NCBI RefSeq assembly: GCF_014332695.1
Contig: NZ_MBUA01000027.1
Coordinates: 310,001-374,000, forward strand
DNA from: Flavihumibacter stibioxidans
GTDB lineage: Bacteria; Bacteroidota; Bacteroidia; Chitinophagales; Chitinophagaceae
Direction of reading: 5' to 3'
Length of the DNA stretch: 64,000 bases
In this document: piece by piece, positions 26,509 through 35,041 of the stretch
Layout of the letters: each line of letters starts with the position of its first letter
How positions within the stretch are numbered: the stretch's first letter is position 1
Notes under the pieces: generated by a model
Database searches by the model: none
Told to the model about the DNA's origin: nothing
The model's input: the letters and a program-made list of their open reading frames with translations, nothing else
Position numbers and translations under genes: made by a program

Positions 26509-27459
26509 TCATGGATTGTTCCGGTTGAATATAACTTCCCCGTACATTCCTATCTTGAGGAAACCATCGTTCTTCACAGCGATCCTGATGGCATATACAA
26601 GGTTTGCCCTTTCTTCTTTTGTCTGGATGGTCTTGGGCGTAAACTCAGCTTTATCGGAGATCCAGTATATATGGCCTTTGTAATGTTTATATTGATCTGC
26701 CCCTTCATCGATCCTTACTTCCACTTCCTGATGAAGCCTGATCCGGGGCAGCTGGGTGCCTGTTACAAAAGCTTTCAGCGTGATGGTGTCAGTATTGGCG
26801 ATGCTGTAAAGTGGTTTTCCTGCCGCCGTCATTTCCCCGGCATAAGCATATCTTACAAGCACTGTGCCGGTTACGGGGTTGATGATTTGTCCCCTGTTGA
26901 TCTGGTCCTGGATGCGTTCAACTGATTTTTTGAGCGGGTCTTCTTCGCTCAGTATACTCCTGTTCTGTGTGGCAATACTGGAACGGTAGAGTTCGAGCTG
27001 TTGCTGTGAAACGGCGATCTGGCGTCTGATCTGGCTGACGGATGATTCAACATCATCCAGTTGTTTCCTGGTGGCGGCATCGGCGGCAAGGAGTTTTTCG
27101 GTCCTTTCTTTTTCCCTGAGTTGCTGATCCAGCTGTGTTTGCAGGACAGCGATCTGTTTCCTTACCAGTTCCAGTTGCGGGGTGGGGTCGGTGGTTTTTT
27201 GCCGCAGGGAGCGGAGGGATGCCTCCACCTGTTCCTTTTGCAGGCCGATGCCGGTTACATCGATCCTGCCAATTACGGCATTGACGGAAATGGTATCACC
27301 TTCTCTGATATCAAGCGATAATATTTTACCAGCCTGTTCCGCTGAAACGATGATCTCATCGGCTTCGAAATTGCCGGAGGCATCCGGAATATTGCCGTTG
27401 TTTTTGCAGCCCGCCAGCAGGAGCATTGCTATTGTGAGGGTAAACAGTTTTTGTTCCAT
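26509..27459 (-). CDS. HlyD/YbhG-like membrane fusion lipoprotein
   Basis: The 316-aa adaptor has a lipobox (LLLAGC, Cys at 18), a biotinyl-lipoyl-like half (GKILSLDIREGDTI), a long coiled-coil hairpin (about 75-180), and the second lipoyl half with INPVTGTVLVRYAYAGEM. It bridges the ABC permeases to TolC across the periplasm. It lies 11 nt after tolC and directly before the ATPases. Confidence 0.92.
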   Translation of the reverse strand: MEQKLFTLTIAMLLLAGCKNNGNIPDASGNFEADEIIVSAEQAGKILSLDIREGDTISVNAVIGRIDVTGIGLQKEQVEASLRSLRQKTTDPTPQLELVRKQIAVLQTQLDQQLREKERTEKLLAADAATRKQLDDVESSVSQIRRQIAVSQQQLELYRSSIATQNRSILSEEDPLKKSVERIQDQINRGQIINPVTGTVLVRYAYAGEMTAAGKPLYSIANTDTITLKAFVTGTQLPRIRLHQEVEVRIDEGADQYKHYKGHIYWISDKAEFTPKTIQTKEERANLVYAIRIAVKNDGFLKIGMYGEVIFNRNNP

Positions 27460-27470
27460 GTGATCCGGGT

Positions 27471-28727
27471 TTATTTGCCTGATTGATATGATAGATTATA
27501 GTGTGCGCGTAACAGTGAGACTTTGTGCAGCAGGTATTGCTGTTTGGCCTGGTCTTCCGCATGAACCTGTATGAGGAAGTCGTGCGGGGTGATCACACCA
27601 TTCTCCAACTGGGCTGCTGCAGCCTTTTTTACTTCATTTCGCAGCAGTACGATCTCTTCATCAGTTTCCATTAATTTAAGGTATTTCGTGATTTCCCCTT
27701 CTTCCAGCCTGGTATCAAGACTGGTATTAAAGAGAAATGTTTCCTTTTGAAGGTCGATGAGCTTTTGATCGGTCTCTATCAGTTTTTTATCATTCCTGTT
27801 CGTGTACAGATGGCCGAGGTTCCAGCTGAAACGCAATCCCCCGATCCAGAAAACGCCAAATTCGTTGCTGACGATGTCAAAGGTCGGCCTTCCCCAGGAC
27901 CCCTGGAAAAAAGCGGATATCCGCGGCCTTGACTTCACGCTGATGGCCTGCTGCCTCAGCTCGTTCAGTTTCCTGCTTTGTTCAAACACTGCTAATTCGG
28001 GCCGGGAAATAGTATTGTTTCGGCCTGGTATGGGTGGTTCCGGTAAAACAGTATTTTCGTCGAGTGTCTGACCGGTAAAGGCAGACAGGATGTCCAGCCA
28101 GTTCCGGCGCGCGGTCAGCAGTTCCGTCTGCATTTGCTGCGCAAGCAGGAGATTGGCCCTCAATTCATTTAATTGACTCCTGAAAACAGTGCCATGCTGC
28201 AGGGCGGCTTCAGTGCGCTTAATACCGCTTTTTATGTCCCCCTGCAAAAGTTGATTTTGTATTATTTGCTGATTCAATAACAGAATACCGAAATAGAGGT
28301 TGTTTATCCTGTTGTTCAACTGGTAAAGCTTTTCTTCCAGCCGGGCTTTTTCCAGCCCTGACTGTGCTTCTGTGGTTGACCTGTTGAGCCTGGTATTACC
28401 GCCATCGTACAAAAGCTGGGTGAGTTCTCCGCTGATCCTGTACTGGTCCTTGCTGAGTGTCGGGAAAACTGGTCCCTGCGCCGTTTTTGGAAAATGAATC
28501 ACGTCTGACTGATAGGTGGCCTGGCCGTTGATGGCAATTTGGGGAAGCCATGATTTTCCGGCGTTTTCCAGGGAATAAGCCGAGGTATGATCAATCAGTT
28601 CATACTGCCGGGTTAGCGGATAATTTTTCCTGGCCAGCTGTTGGCATTCTTCCAGGGTAAGGGTTTGGGCATTTCCGTTAAACACTGCCAGGCATAGTAG
28701 TGGCAAGATAAAAGCATGCTTTTTCAT
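27471..28727 (-). CDS. TolC-family outer-membrane efflux channel
   Basis: ATG 28727 gives a 418-aa protein with a signal peptide (MKKHAFILPLLCLAVFNGNAQ) and two OEP repeats rich in coiled coil, starting LTLEECQQLARKNYPL. The frame extends further upstream, but the ATG sits in an ATGA overlap with the tetR stop and is followed by the signal sequence, which decides the start. It provides the exit duct for the ABC pump. Confidence 0.92.
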   Translation of the reverse strand: MKKHAFILPLLCLAVFNGNAQTLTLEECQQLARKNYPLTRQYELIDHTSAYSLENAGKSWLPQIAINGQATYQSDVIHFPKTAQGPVFPTLSKDQYRISGELTQLLYDGGNTRLNRSTTEAQSGLEKARLEEKLYQLNNRINNLYFGILLLNQQIIQNQLLQGDIKSGIKRTEAALQHGTVFRSQLNELRANLLLAQQMQTELLTARRNWLDILSAFTGQTLDENTVLPEPPIPGRNNTISRPELAVFEQSRKLNELRQQAISVKSRPRISAFFQGSWGRPTFDIVSNEFGVFWIGGLRFSWNLGHLYTNRNDKKLIETDQKLIDLQKETFLFNTSLDTRLEEGEITKYLKLMETDEEIVLLRNEVKKAAAAQLENGVITPHDFLIQVHAEDQAKQQYLLHKVSLLRAHYNLSYQSGK

Positions 28728-29353
28728 GAAGTATGTGTTGATGCCTTTAATGAATTTGCGTTGATGATGGCGTCGATCCATACAGGGATCAGTTTTTTTC
28801 TTTGGGCCAGCAATTGCGAGAATTGTTCCTTTTCCAGGCCCAGGGCAGATTGAAACGCCGGTGCAGCCAAAAAAGGGAAAATGGTCATCCCCAAAAGGTT
28901 CAGGATAAAATGAACCGGTTCCATGTCTGAACCTCTATCTTCCAGGTATTGACTGATTTGGGAAAAGATATTTGTGTCTTTTAGTGCCTCATGCATTCCT
29001 GCCTGCTGGATCAGGGCATTGGGGTTGGTACGCAGTTCGTTGATTACAAAGGAAGGGATATCAGGGTTTTCCAATAGCCGGCCGATGTAATAGTCCACCA
29101 GCAGGCTGATCTTTTCCTGCACTCCGGTTTCCTGGTTTTGGAAGATCTGCAACGCTCCACGGAAGAATACCTGAAAGTTTTCAGCCATTATAATGCGGTA
29201 GAGATTCTCTTTACTGCGGAAATAATAGTTCAGAAGGGCCAGGTTGATACCGGCCTCGGCAGCGATATCGCGTGTGCGGGTGGCAGCGAATCCCCTGGTG
29301 GTAAACAATCGGGCGGCGGCCGCTTTGATTTTTTCTTCAGTATTCGGTTCCAT
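28724..29353 (-). CDS. TetR-family regulator of the efflux operon
   Basis: The 209-aa repressor has the N-terminal helix-turn-helix (TRDIAAEAGINLALLNYYF, about 21-39, then RSKENLYRII) and a variable ligand-binding C-terminal domain similar in plan to CecR (YbiH), the E. coli regulator of ybhGFSR. It is the first gene of the operon and is translationally coupled to tolC. An 18-bp palindrome 44 nt upstream of its start is the likely binding site, so autoregulation is expected. Confidence 0.92.
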   Translation of the reverse strand: MEPNTEEKIKAAAARLFTTRGFAATRTRDIAAEAGINLALLNYYFRSKENLYRIIMAENFQVFFRGALQIFQNQETGVQEKISLLVDYYIGRLLENPDIPSFVINELRTNPNALIQQAGMHEALKDTNIFSQISQYLEDRGSDMEPVHFILNLLGMTIFPFLAAPAFQSALGLEKEQFSQLLAQRKKLIPVWIDAIINANSLKASTHTS

Positions 29354-29379
29354 TGCGGGGGGGCATTTTTACTGAGAAC

Positions 29380-29387
29380 CAAAATTA
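29380..29387 (-). promoter_or_regulatory. TAnnTTTG -7 box for the tetR-efflux operon
   Basis: TAATTTTG on the minus strand lies 26 nt before the tetR ATG and 9 nt downstream of the operator-like palindrome. Confidence 0.5.
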
Positions 29388-29396
29388 AACAAATAA

Positions 29397-29414
29397 TTTA
29401 ATCAGATGATTAAA
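29397..29414. promoter_or_regulatory. 18-bp palindrome, likely TetR operator
   Basis: TTTAATCA-GA-TGATTAAA is a perfect 8-bp inverted repeat with a 2-bp centre. It overlaps the place where the -33 element of the tetR promoter should lie, the usual site of a TetR-type repressor. Confidence 0.65.
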
Positions 29415-29509
29415 CAGTAAAATATTTTATCCTCCGGTGATTTTGACGGGTTCTTCTGAGCGACCAATAGGGGAATTCGTTAAATTGAACTTATAAAACC
29501 ATTTGCCAT

Positions 29510-29908
29510 ATGATCAAATTCAGTGAAATCAAGCCAGGCGATTATGTAATGGCCGAATATGAAGGTGAGTTGTGGGAAGGCATTGTTAGTGAATTAAACA
29601 AGGAGGACAAGGAAGTTTGTGTTCAGACTGAAGTGCAGGAGTTTTGGTTCAAGCCGGAAGAGTTGCGGGCAATACCTTTAAATGAGGAGCAGCTCATCAA
29701 ATTTAATTTTGAAAAGGAGACCAATGGGGACGGCTGGATCAAGTACAAGAAAGGGCCGTTCAGGATAGCACTGAGGGCCGAGGGGGCTTTCGATGATTTT
29801 GAAATCTGGTACCGGGAAGACCGCCGGCACATCAAGCATGCCATTCATGTGCATGAACTCCAGAACCACTATTATGACATGACAAAAGTGGAATTAGGGC
29901 GTAATTGA
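29510..29908 (+). CDS. Conserved small cytoplasmic protein of unknown function
   Basis: The 132-aa acidic product has no signal or membrane segment. The first half looks like a small barrel (KPGDYVMAEYEGELWEGIV), the second half has GPFRIALRAEGAFDDFEIWYRED and a His-rich end (HIKHAIHVHELQNHYYD). I do not recognise a named family. It is a single gene closed by a strong terminator. Confidence 0.7.
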   Translation: MIKFSEIKPGDYVMAEYEGELWEGIVSELNKEDKEVCVQTEVQEFWFKPEELRAIPLNEEQLIKFNFEKETNGDGWIKYKKGPFRIALRAEGAFDDFEIWYREDRRHIKHAIHVHELQNHYYDMTKVELGRN

Positions 29909-29957
29909 GCTTAAATCTGACTATATTCACCATGTAAATGCATCATATTCAATAGAA

Positions 29958-29990
29958 ATGGGGAAAAAATCCCCATTTTTTTATTTTTTC
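29958..29990 (+). terminator. Rho-independent terminator after the 29510 gene
   Basis: ATGGGGA pairs with TCCCCAT around AAAAA (29958-29976), followed by a T-rich run. It separates the 29510 gene from infA. Confidence 0.8.
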
Positions 29991-30003
29991 TGACAAATAT
30001 TCA

Positions 30004-30011
30004 TATCTTTG
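30004..30011 (+). promoter_or_regulatory. TAnnTTTG -7 box for the infA-rplQ cluster
   Basis: TATCTTTG lies 16 nt before the infA ATG and right after the terminator, so the ribosomal cluster has its own promoter here. Confidence 0.6.
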
Positions 30012-30027
30012 CGCTCCCAAAATCTGT

Positions 30028-30246
30028 ATGGCAAAACAAGCACTCATTAAACAGGATGGAATTATTGTAGAAGCACTTTCGAATGCTATGTTCAAGGTGA
30101 AGCTCCAGAATGACCACGAAATATTGGCGACTATCTCAGGAAAAATGAGGATGCACTATATCAGGATTTTACCTGGTGACAAAGTGGGGGTGGAGATGAG
30201 TCCATATGATTTGACAAGGGGTAGAATTATTTTCAGATATAAATAA
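30028..30246 (+). CDS. infA: Translation initiation factor IF-1
   Basis: The 72-aa OB-fold protein ([19 protein letters not shown], then [16 protein letters not shown] and [11 protein letters not shown]) has the exact family length. It assists IF-2 and IF-3 on the 30S subunit. It opens the cluster infA-rpmJ-rpsM-rpsK-rpsD-rpoA-rplQ. Confidence 0.98.
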   Translation: MAKQALIKQDGIIVEALSNAMFKVKLQNDHEILATISGKMRMHYIRILPGDKVGVEMSPYDLTRGRIIFRYK

Positions 30247-30256
30247 TATAAGCATC

Positions 30257-30373
30257 ATGAAAGTTCGTGCATCCATCAAAAAGCGCAGCGCCGATTGCAA
30301 GATCGTGAGAAGAAAAGGCAAGCTGTATGTTATTAACAAGAAGAATCCACGTTACAAGCAAAGACAAGGTTAA
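30257..30373 (+). CDS. rpmJ: 50S ribosomal protein L36
   Basis: A 38-aa frame starts at ATG 30257, 10 nt after infA. It reads [20 protein letters not shown] and continues [18 protein letters not shown]. This is L36. The zinc-type ligands C-x2-C...C...H are reduced to one Cys (C14), with Asn and Tyr in the later positions, so it is the zinc-free form (C-minus). Confidence 0.96.
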   Translation: MKVRASIKKRSADCKIVRRKGKLYVINKKNPRYKQRQG

Positions 30374-30427
30374 TTCCTGGCTGTGCCCTGCATCCGTCAT
30401 TAGTTAAATTGAAAATAGAATCAGATT

Positions 30428-30808
30428 ATGGCTCGTATTGCCGGTGTTGACTTACCAAAAAACAAGAGAGGAGAAATAGGCCTGACCTATATATTCGGCA
30501 TTGGCCGTTCTACCGCTCGTGAAATTCTGACTAAATCAAACATTAGTTTTGAGAAGAAGGTTCATGAATGGAACGACGATGAACTTGCTGCCATCCGTAA
30601 CTTCATCAACGACGAGTTGAAAGTTGAAGGTCAGCTGCGCTCCGAGGTACAGATGAGTATCAAGCGTTTGCTTGACATCGCCTGCTACCGTGGTCTGCGT
30701 CACCGTAAAGGGTTACCGCTTCGTGGTCAGCGTACCAAGACCAACAGCCGTACCCGTAAAGGTAAACGTAAGACAGTTGCTGGTAAGAAGAAAGCTCCTA
30801 AGAAGTAA
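30428..30808 (+). CDS. rpsM: 30S ribosomal protein S13
   Basis: The 126-aa protein starts [20 protein letters not shown] and has the [19 protein letters not shown] motif and a basic tail. It sits in the 30S head and contacts the P-site tRNA. Confidence 0.98.
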   Translation: MARIAGVDLPKNKRGEIGLTYIFGIGRSTAREILTKSNISFEKKVHEWNDDELAAIRNFINDELKVEGQLRSEVQMSIKRLLDIACYRGLRHRKGLPLRGQRTKTNSRTRKGKRKTVAGKKKAPKK

Positions 30809-30858
30809 GACATAGCGCCGCTACCGGATCCAGCTTGGGAGGGGGAGGAGCGTCGCGA

Positions 30859-30890
30859 TCCTGAAACATGTGTATCAGGAAAATTTTTTT
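30859..30890 (+). terminator. Weak hairpin with T-run between rpsM and rpsK
   Basis: TCCTGA (30859-30864) pairs with TCAGGA (30875-30880), followed by AAATTTTTTT. A 6-bp stem is weak; it may attenuate rather than stop transcription inside the ribosomal cluster. Confidence 0.3.
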
Positions 30891-30910
30891 AAAGATTACC
30901 TTTTATCTAA

Positions 30911-31312
30911 ATGGCTAAACAACAAACCAGCGCTAAAGCCGCTGCCAAAAAGAGAATCGTAAAGGTAGATGCATATGGTGATGCCCATATCTCTGCTACA
31001 TTCAACAACATCATTATCTCTCTGACCAACAAGAACGGTCAGGTTATTTCCTGGTCTTCTGCCGGTAAAATGGGTTTCAAGGGTTCTAAGAAGAACACTC
31101 CCTATGCCGCACAGATGGCTGCTGCCGATGCCGCTAAAACCGCTCTGGATGCCGGTTTGAAACGTGTTGACGTATTTGTGAAAGGACCTGGTTCCGGACG
31201 TGAGGGCGCTATCCGCTCCCTGAGTCAGTCAGGTATCGAAGTGGTGATGATCAAAGACGTTACTCCGTTACCACATAACGGTTGTCGTCCGCCGAAAAAA
31301 CGCCGCGTATAA
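30911..31312 (+). CDS. rpsK: 30S ribosomal protein S11
   Basis: The 133-aa protein has the S11 core ([20 protein letters not shown], then [14 protein letters not shown]) and the C-terminus [18 protein letters not shown]. It lines the mRNA path on the 30S platform. Confidence 0.98.
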   Translation: MAKQQTSAKAAAKKRIVKVDAYGDAHISATFNNIIISLTNKNGQVISWSSAGKMGFKGSKKNTPYAAQMAAADAAKTALDAGLKRVDVFVKGPGSGREGAIRSLSQSGIEVVMIKDVTPLPHNGCRPPKKRRV

Positions 31313-31326
31313 TTGTTTTTCATATA

Positions 31327-31375
31327 CCGAAACCCAAGGTCAATTCAGGCTTTGGGTTTCGGATTTTGTATTTTC
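31327..31375 (+). terminator. Strong hairpin between rpsK and rpsD
   Basis: CCGAAACCCAA (31327-31337) pairs with TTGGGTTTCGG (31352-31362), followed by ATTTTGTATTTTCT. The 11-bp stem is strong enough to end or reduce transcription before rpsD. Confidence 0.6.
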
Positions 31376-31384
31376 TAACATGGG

Positions 31385-31420
31385 TGTACAATTGATTTTA
31401 AGATTTTTAATGATTGTACA
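31385..31420 (+). promoter_or_regulatory. Inverted repeat in the rpsD leader, possible S4 autoregulatory element
   Basis: TGTACAAT (31385-31392) pairs with ATTGTACA (31413-31420) around a 20-nt AU-rich loop, 24 nt upstream of the rpsD ATG. S4 represses its own operon through leader RNA in other bacteria; this is only a candidate. Confidence 0.35.
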
Positions 31421-31444
31421 TCGCAACTAAAAAATCAAGTTGAT

Positions 31445-32050
31445 ATGGCACGTTACACTGGTCCAAAGACCAAAATTTCAAGAATCTTCGGTGAGCCCAT
31501 CCTAGGGAATGGAAAATGGCTGAACAAAAACAGCAATCCTCCCGGTCAGCATGGTGCCGCCCGCAAGCGCAAGAGCCTGGGAGAATATGCCCTGCAGCTC
31601 CGCGAAAAGCAAAAAGCCAAATACACTTATGGTGTATTGGAGAAGCAGTTCCGCAGAACTTTTGAGGAAGCTGCCCGTCGTAAGGGTGTTACTGGTGAGA
31701 ACCTGATCAAATTGCTGGAAGCCCGTCTCGACAACACAGTTTTCCGTATGGGTATTGCCCCTTCCCGTCCTGCTGCCCGCCAGCTGGTAAGCCATAAGCA
31801 CATTATGGTGAACGGTGATGTGGTAAATGTTCCATCCTACCAACTGAAAGCCGGTGACATCATCACTTTCAAACCAGCTTCAACTGAAAAAACAGGTCTT
31901 ACCAGCCAGGTGCGTGGAAAGAACCAGAAATTCAGCTGGATCGACTGGAATGAAACTACTATGACCGGTACATTCATCACCTATCCTGAAAGGGAAAGTG
32001 TTCCTGAGAATATCAAGGAACAACTGATCGTTGAATTGTACTCTAAGTAA
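31445..32050 (+). CDS. rpsD: 30S ribosomal protein S4
   Basis: The 201-aa protein starts MARYTGPKTKISRIFGEPI and has the S4 RNA-binding domain (LLEARLDNTVFRMGIAPSR, about 92-110, then VSHKHIMVNGDVV). It is a primary 16S rRNA binder and translational regulator. It follows a 132-nt gap with two hairpins. Confidence 0.98.
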   Translation: MARYTGPKTKISRIFGEPILGNGKWLNKNSNPPGQHGAARKRKSLGEYALQLREKQKAKYTYGVLEKQFRRTFEEAARRKGVTGENLIKLLEARLDNTVFRMGIAPSRPAARQLVSHKHIMVNGDVVNVPSYQLKAGDIITFKPASTEKTGLTSQVRGKNQKFSWIDWNETTMTGTFITYPERESVPENIKEQLIVELYSK

Positions 32051-32097
32051 TAGCGGATAGTAAGTAACCCACAACAAAAAGTAAATCGAACATACAA

Positions 32098-33096
32098 ATG
32101 GCCATTTTAAACTTTCAGAAACCCGACAAAATCGTTCTGCAGAAAGCAAATGATTTTGAAGCACAATTCGAATTCCGTCCGCTGGAGCCTGGTTATGGTG
32201 TAACCATTGGCAACGCCCTTCGCAGGGTGCTGCTCAGCTCATTGGAAGGTTTTGCGATCGTGGGTATCAGAATTGAAGGGGCTGAACATGAATTTGCTAC
32301 CATCAAGGGTGTTACAGAAGATCTGACAGATATCATCCTGAACCTCAAGCAGGTTCGGTTCAAGAAGGTAGTAGATACGGAAGTATCCAATGAGAAAATC
32401 GTTCTGCACATCAAAGGCAAGAGCGAATTCACTGCCGGTATGATCCAGGAAGGCACTCAAAGTTTCCAGATCATGAATCCCGAGCAGTTGATCTGTACCA
32501 TGGATCCTTCTGCCAAACTGGAGATCGAACTGACCATCGGCAAGGGCCGCGGTTATGTGCCTGCTGATGAAAACAAGCAGAAAGATGCTCCCCTGGGCTT
32601 TATTCCCATTGACTCTATCTATACTCCCATCAAGAATGTGAAGTACAGCGTAGAAAACACCCGTGTGGAACAAAGAACAGACTTCGAAAAGCTGATCATG
32701 GACGTTGCAACCGATGGCACCATCCATCCGGAAGAGGCAGTGAAGCAGGCTTCACGTATCCTGATCCAGCACCTGATGATCATCACTGATGAGAATATCA
32801 CTTTCGATAACAAGGAAGAGAAAAAAGAAGACCTGGTAGACGAACAGACCCTGCAACTGCGCAAGGTGTTGAAGACCCCGCTGGAAGATCTCGATCTTTC
32901 CGTTCGTGCCTTCAACTGTCTGAAAGCTGCCAAAATCAATTCCCTGAGCGAGCTGGTACAATACGAGCAGGAAGACCTTATGAAGTTCCGAAATTTCGGT
33001 CAGAAATCACTGGCTGAGATCGAGCAGGTACTGCATGAGCGCGGCCTGAGTTTCGGTATGGACCTGGCAAAGCTCGGAATCGATAAAGAAGACTAA
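32098..33096 (+). CDS. rpoA: RNA polymerase alpha subunit
   Basis: The 332-aa protein has the dimerising N-terminal domain (FEFRPLEPGYGVTIGNALRR, about 24-43) and the C-terminal DNA- and activator-binding domain (LDLSVRAFNCLKAAKINSL, about 264-282, then FRNFGQKSLAEIE). Length is normal. Confidence 0.98.
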   Translation: MAILNFQKPDKIVLQKANDFEAQFEFRPLEPGYGVTIGNALRRVLLSSLEGFAIVGIRIEGAEHEFATIKGVTEDLTDIILNLKQVRFKKVVDTEVSNEKIVLHIKGKSEFTAGMIQEGTQSFQIMNPEQLICTMDPSAKLEIELTIGKGRGYVPADENKQKDAPLGFIPIDSIYTPIKNVKYSVENTRVEQRTDFEKLIMDVATDGTIHPEEAVKQASRILIQHLMIITDENITFDNKEEKKEDLVDEQTLQLRKVLKTPLEDLDLSVRAFNCLKAAKINSLSELVQYEQEDLMKFRNFGQKSLAEIEQVLHERGLSFGMDLAKLGIDKED

Positions 33097-33153
33097 TTCA
33101 CTAACAGTAGGCTGCAATTCCTGACCCGGTGCAGCCGGTAAAATTTAAATGTC

Positions 33154-33660
33154 ATGCGTCACGGAGACAAACAAAACAACCTGGGCCGTAAAAAAGCTCA
33201 CCGCGAGGCCCTGCTGGCCAACCTGGCTATCAACCTCATCGAACACAAGCGCATCGTTACTACCCTGGCTAAGGCTAAAGCCCTGCGTGTATATGCAGAG
33301 CCGCTGATCACCAAGGCTAAGTCAAATGATACCCACAATCGTCGGGTGGTATTCAGCTACCTCCAGAATAAGGAAGCTGTTGCTGAACTTTTCGATGTGA
33401 TCGCCGCTAAAATTGCCGGCCGTCCAGGTGGTTATACCCGCATCATCAAGCTCGGAGCACGTGTAGGCGATAACGCTGAACAGGCTATGATCGAGCTGGT
33501 TGACTTTAACGAAGTTTACGGAAAAACTGCTGAAGCTAAAGCCGAACCTGCGAAGAGGACCCGTCGTGGTAGCAAAAAAGCTGCTGCTGAAACTCCCGCC
33601 GCTGAAGCTCCTGCATCCGAAGCTCCCGCTCCTTCCACTGAAGAAAAAGCAGCCGAATAA
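33154..33660 (+). CDS. rplQ: 50S ribosomal protein L17 with an Ala/Glu-rich tail
   Basis: Residues 1-120 are a normal L17 ([20 protein letters not shown], then [20 protein letters not shown]). About 48 further residues form a low-complexity Lys/Arg then Ala/Glu/Pro tail ([15 protein letters not shown]). Such tails occur in Bacteroidota L17 proteins; function unknown. Confidence 0.97.
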   Translation: MRHGDKQNNLGRKKAHREALLANLAINLIEHKRIVTTLAKAKALRVYAEPLITKAKSNDTHNRRVVFSYLQNKEAVAELFDVIAAKIAGRPGGYTRIIKLGARVGDNAEQAMIELVDFNEVYGKTAEAKAEPAKRTRRGSKKAAAETPAAEAPASEAPAPSTEEKAAE

Positions 33661-33686
33661 GGATGAATGATTGATTTTTCAATAAG

Positions 33687-33717
33687 GGCAGAATGGATTT
33701 CCATTCTGCCTTTTTTT
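33687..33717 (+). terminator. Strong terminator after rplQ
   Basis: GGCAGAATGG pairs perfectly with CCATTCTGCC around ATTT, followed by seven T. It closes the ribosomal cluster before carA. Confidence 0.92.
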
Positions 33718-33748
33718 ACGGATATTTGCAAAACTTTTTTCCAAAATC

Positions 33749-34858
33749 ATGATGCAAGCAATTCAACAAAAAGCTGTCCTCGTCCTGCAGGATGGATCGG
33801 TTCACTATGGTAAGGCTTTTGGAACCATTGGTACCACCACCGGTGAACTTTGCTTTAATACCGGAATGACCGGTTACCAGGAGGTTTTCACGGATCCCAG
33901 CTATTTTGGCCAGGTAATCATCATGAACACCGTACATATCGGGAATTATGGTGTGAAAGAAGGGGATGTTGAATCCGGTTCAGTAAAGGTTCGCGGAATC
34001 ATTGCCCGTAACCTGGAAGAACAGTTCAGCCGGAGACTGGCTAAAGGATCACTTGACGAATACCTCAAAGAAAACAATATAGTTGCCATCGAAGGGGTCG
34101 ATACCCGTGCGCTGACCGCCAAGGTTCGTACAGAGGGCGCCATGAACTGTATCATTTCTTCCGAAATACTGGATATCGATCAGTTGAAGACGATGCTGAA
34201 GGCAGTGCCTTCCATGGATGGACTGGAATTGGCAAGCACCGTAACTACCGATGCTCCCTATGAATTGGGCGACCCCGCCAGTGATATCCGTATCGCTGTG
34301 CTGGATTTCGGTGTGAAGAAACATATTCTTCAGTGCATGGTGGACCGGGGTGCTTTTGTTCGGGTTCACCCGGCTAAAACCAGCTTCGACGAACTTAGGA
34401 AATTCAATCCCGATGGTTATTTCATCAGTAATGGTCCCGGTGATCCGGCTCCGATGGATTACGCAGTAAATACGGTGCAATCTATCATGGCTGAGGGAAA
34501 GCCATTGTTTGGCATCTGCCTCGGTCACCAGTTACTGGCCCTCGCCAATGGGATACCTACTTTCAAAATGCACCATGGCCACCGCGGCCTTAATCATCCG
34601 GTTAAAAATATCATCACCGGAAAATGTGAGATCACCACCCAGAACCATGGTTTCGGTGTGGATCCCGAAGCAGTGAAAAAGGCTGACCATATTGAGATCA
34701 CCCACGTGAATCTCAACGACCAGTCCATTGAAGGGATCAGGGTAAAAGGTAAACCAGCCTTCTCCGTACAATACCATCCCGAAAGTACGCCAGGTCCGCA
34801 CGACAGCCGTTACCTTTTCGATGACTTTATTGGAATGATCAGGGCATCCAAGAATTGA
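33749..34858 (+). CDS. carA: Carbamoyl-phosphate synthase small (glutaminase) subunit
   Basis: The 369-aa protein frees ammonia from glutamine for carbamoyl phosphate, used in arginine and pyrimidine synthesis. The N-terminal CPSase domain has GELCFNTGMTGYQE at about 32-45. The GATase domain has the nucleophile in FGICLGHQLLAL, with His and Glu in QYHPESTPGPHDS. ATG 33749 is directly followed by a second ATG. carB is not next to it. Confidence 0.97.
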   Translation: MMQAIQQKAVLVLQDGSVHYGKAFGTIGTTTGELCFNTGMTGYQEVFTDPSYFGQVIIMNTVHIGNYGVKEGDVESGSVKVRGIIARNLEEQFSRRLAKGSLDEYLKENNIVAIEGVDTRALTAKVRTEGAMNCIISSEILDIDQLKTMLKAVPSMDGLELASTVTTDAPYELGDPASDIRIAVLDFGVKKHILQCMVDRGAFVRVHPAKTSFDELRKFNPDGYFISNGPGDPAPMDYAVNTVQSIMAEGKPLFGICLGHQLLALANGIPTFKMHHGHRGLNHPVKNIITGKCEITTQNHGFGVDPEAVKKADHIEITHVNLNDQSIEGIRVKGKPAFSVQYHPESTPGPHDSRYLFDDFIGMIRASKN

Positions 34859-34880
34859 CCAAAGCAAACATTTATATCTT

Positions 34881-34914
34881 CGGAGGTCCTGGTCAGCCAG
34901 GACCTCCGTTTTTT
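34881..34914 (+). terminator. Strong terminator after carA
   Basis: CGGAGGTCCTGG pairs perfectly with CCAGGACCTCCG around TCAG, followed by TTTTTT. Confidence 0.93.
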
Positions 34915-35041
34915 ATGTTCGGAAATCCTGCATATGAATGTTGGTAAATGGCAATTGGCAATATTGAACCCAGGTTGCTAAGTGGCATTCATCCCGTTTG
35001 GCATTTCTTAATAACCACCCGAATCTGTTATTTTTACAATT

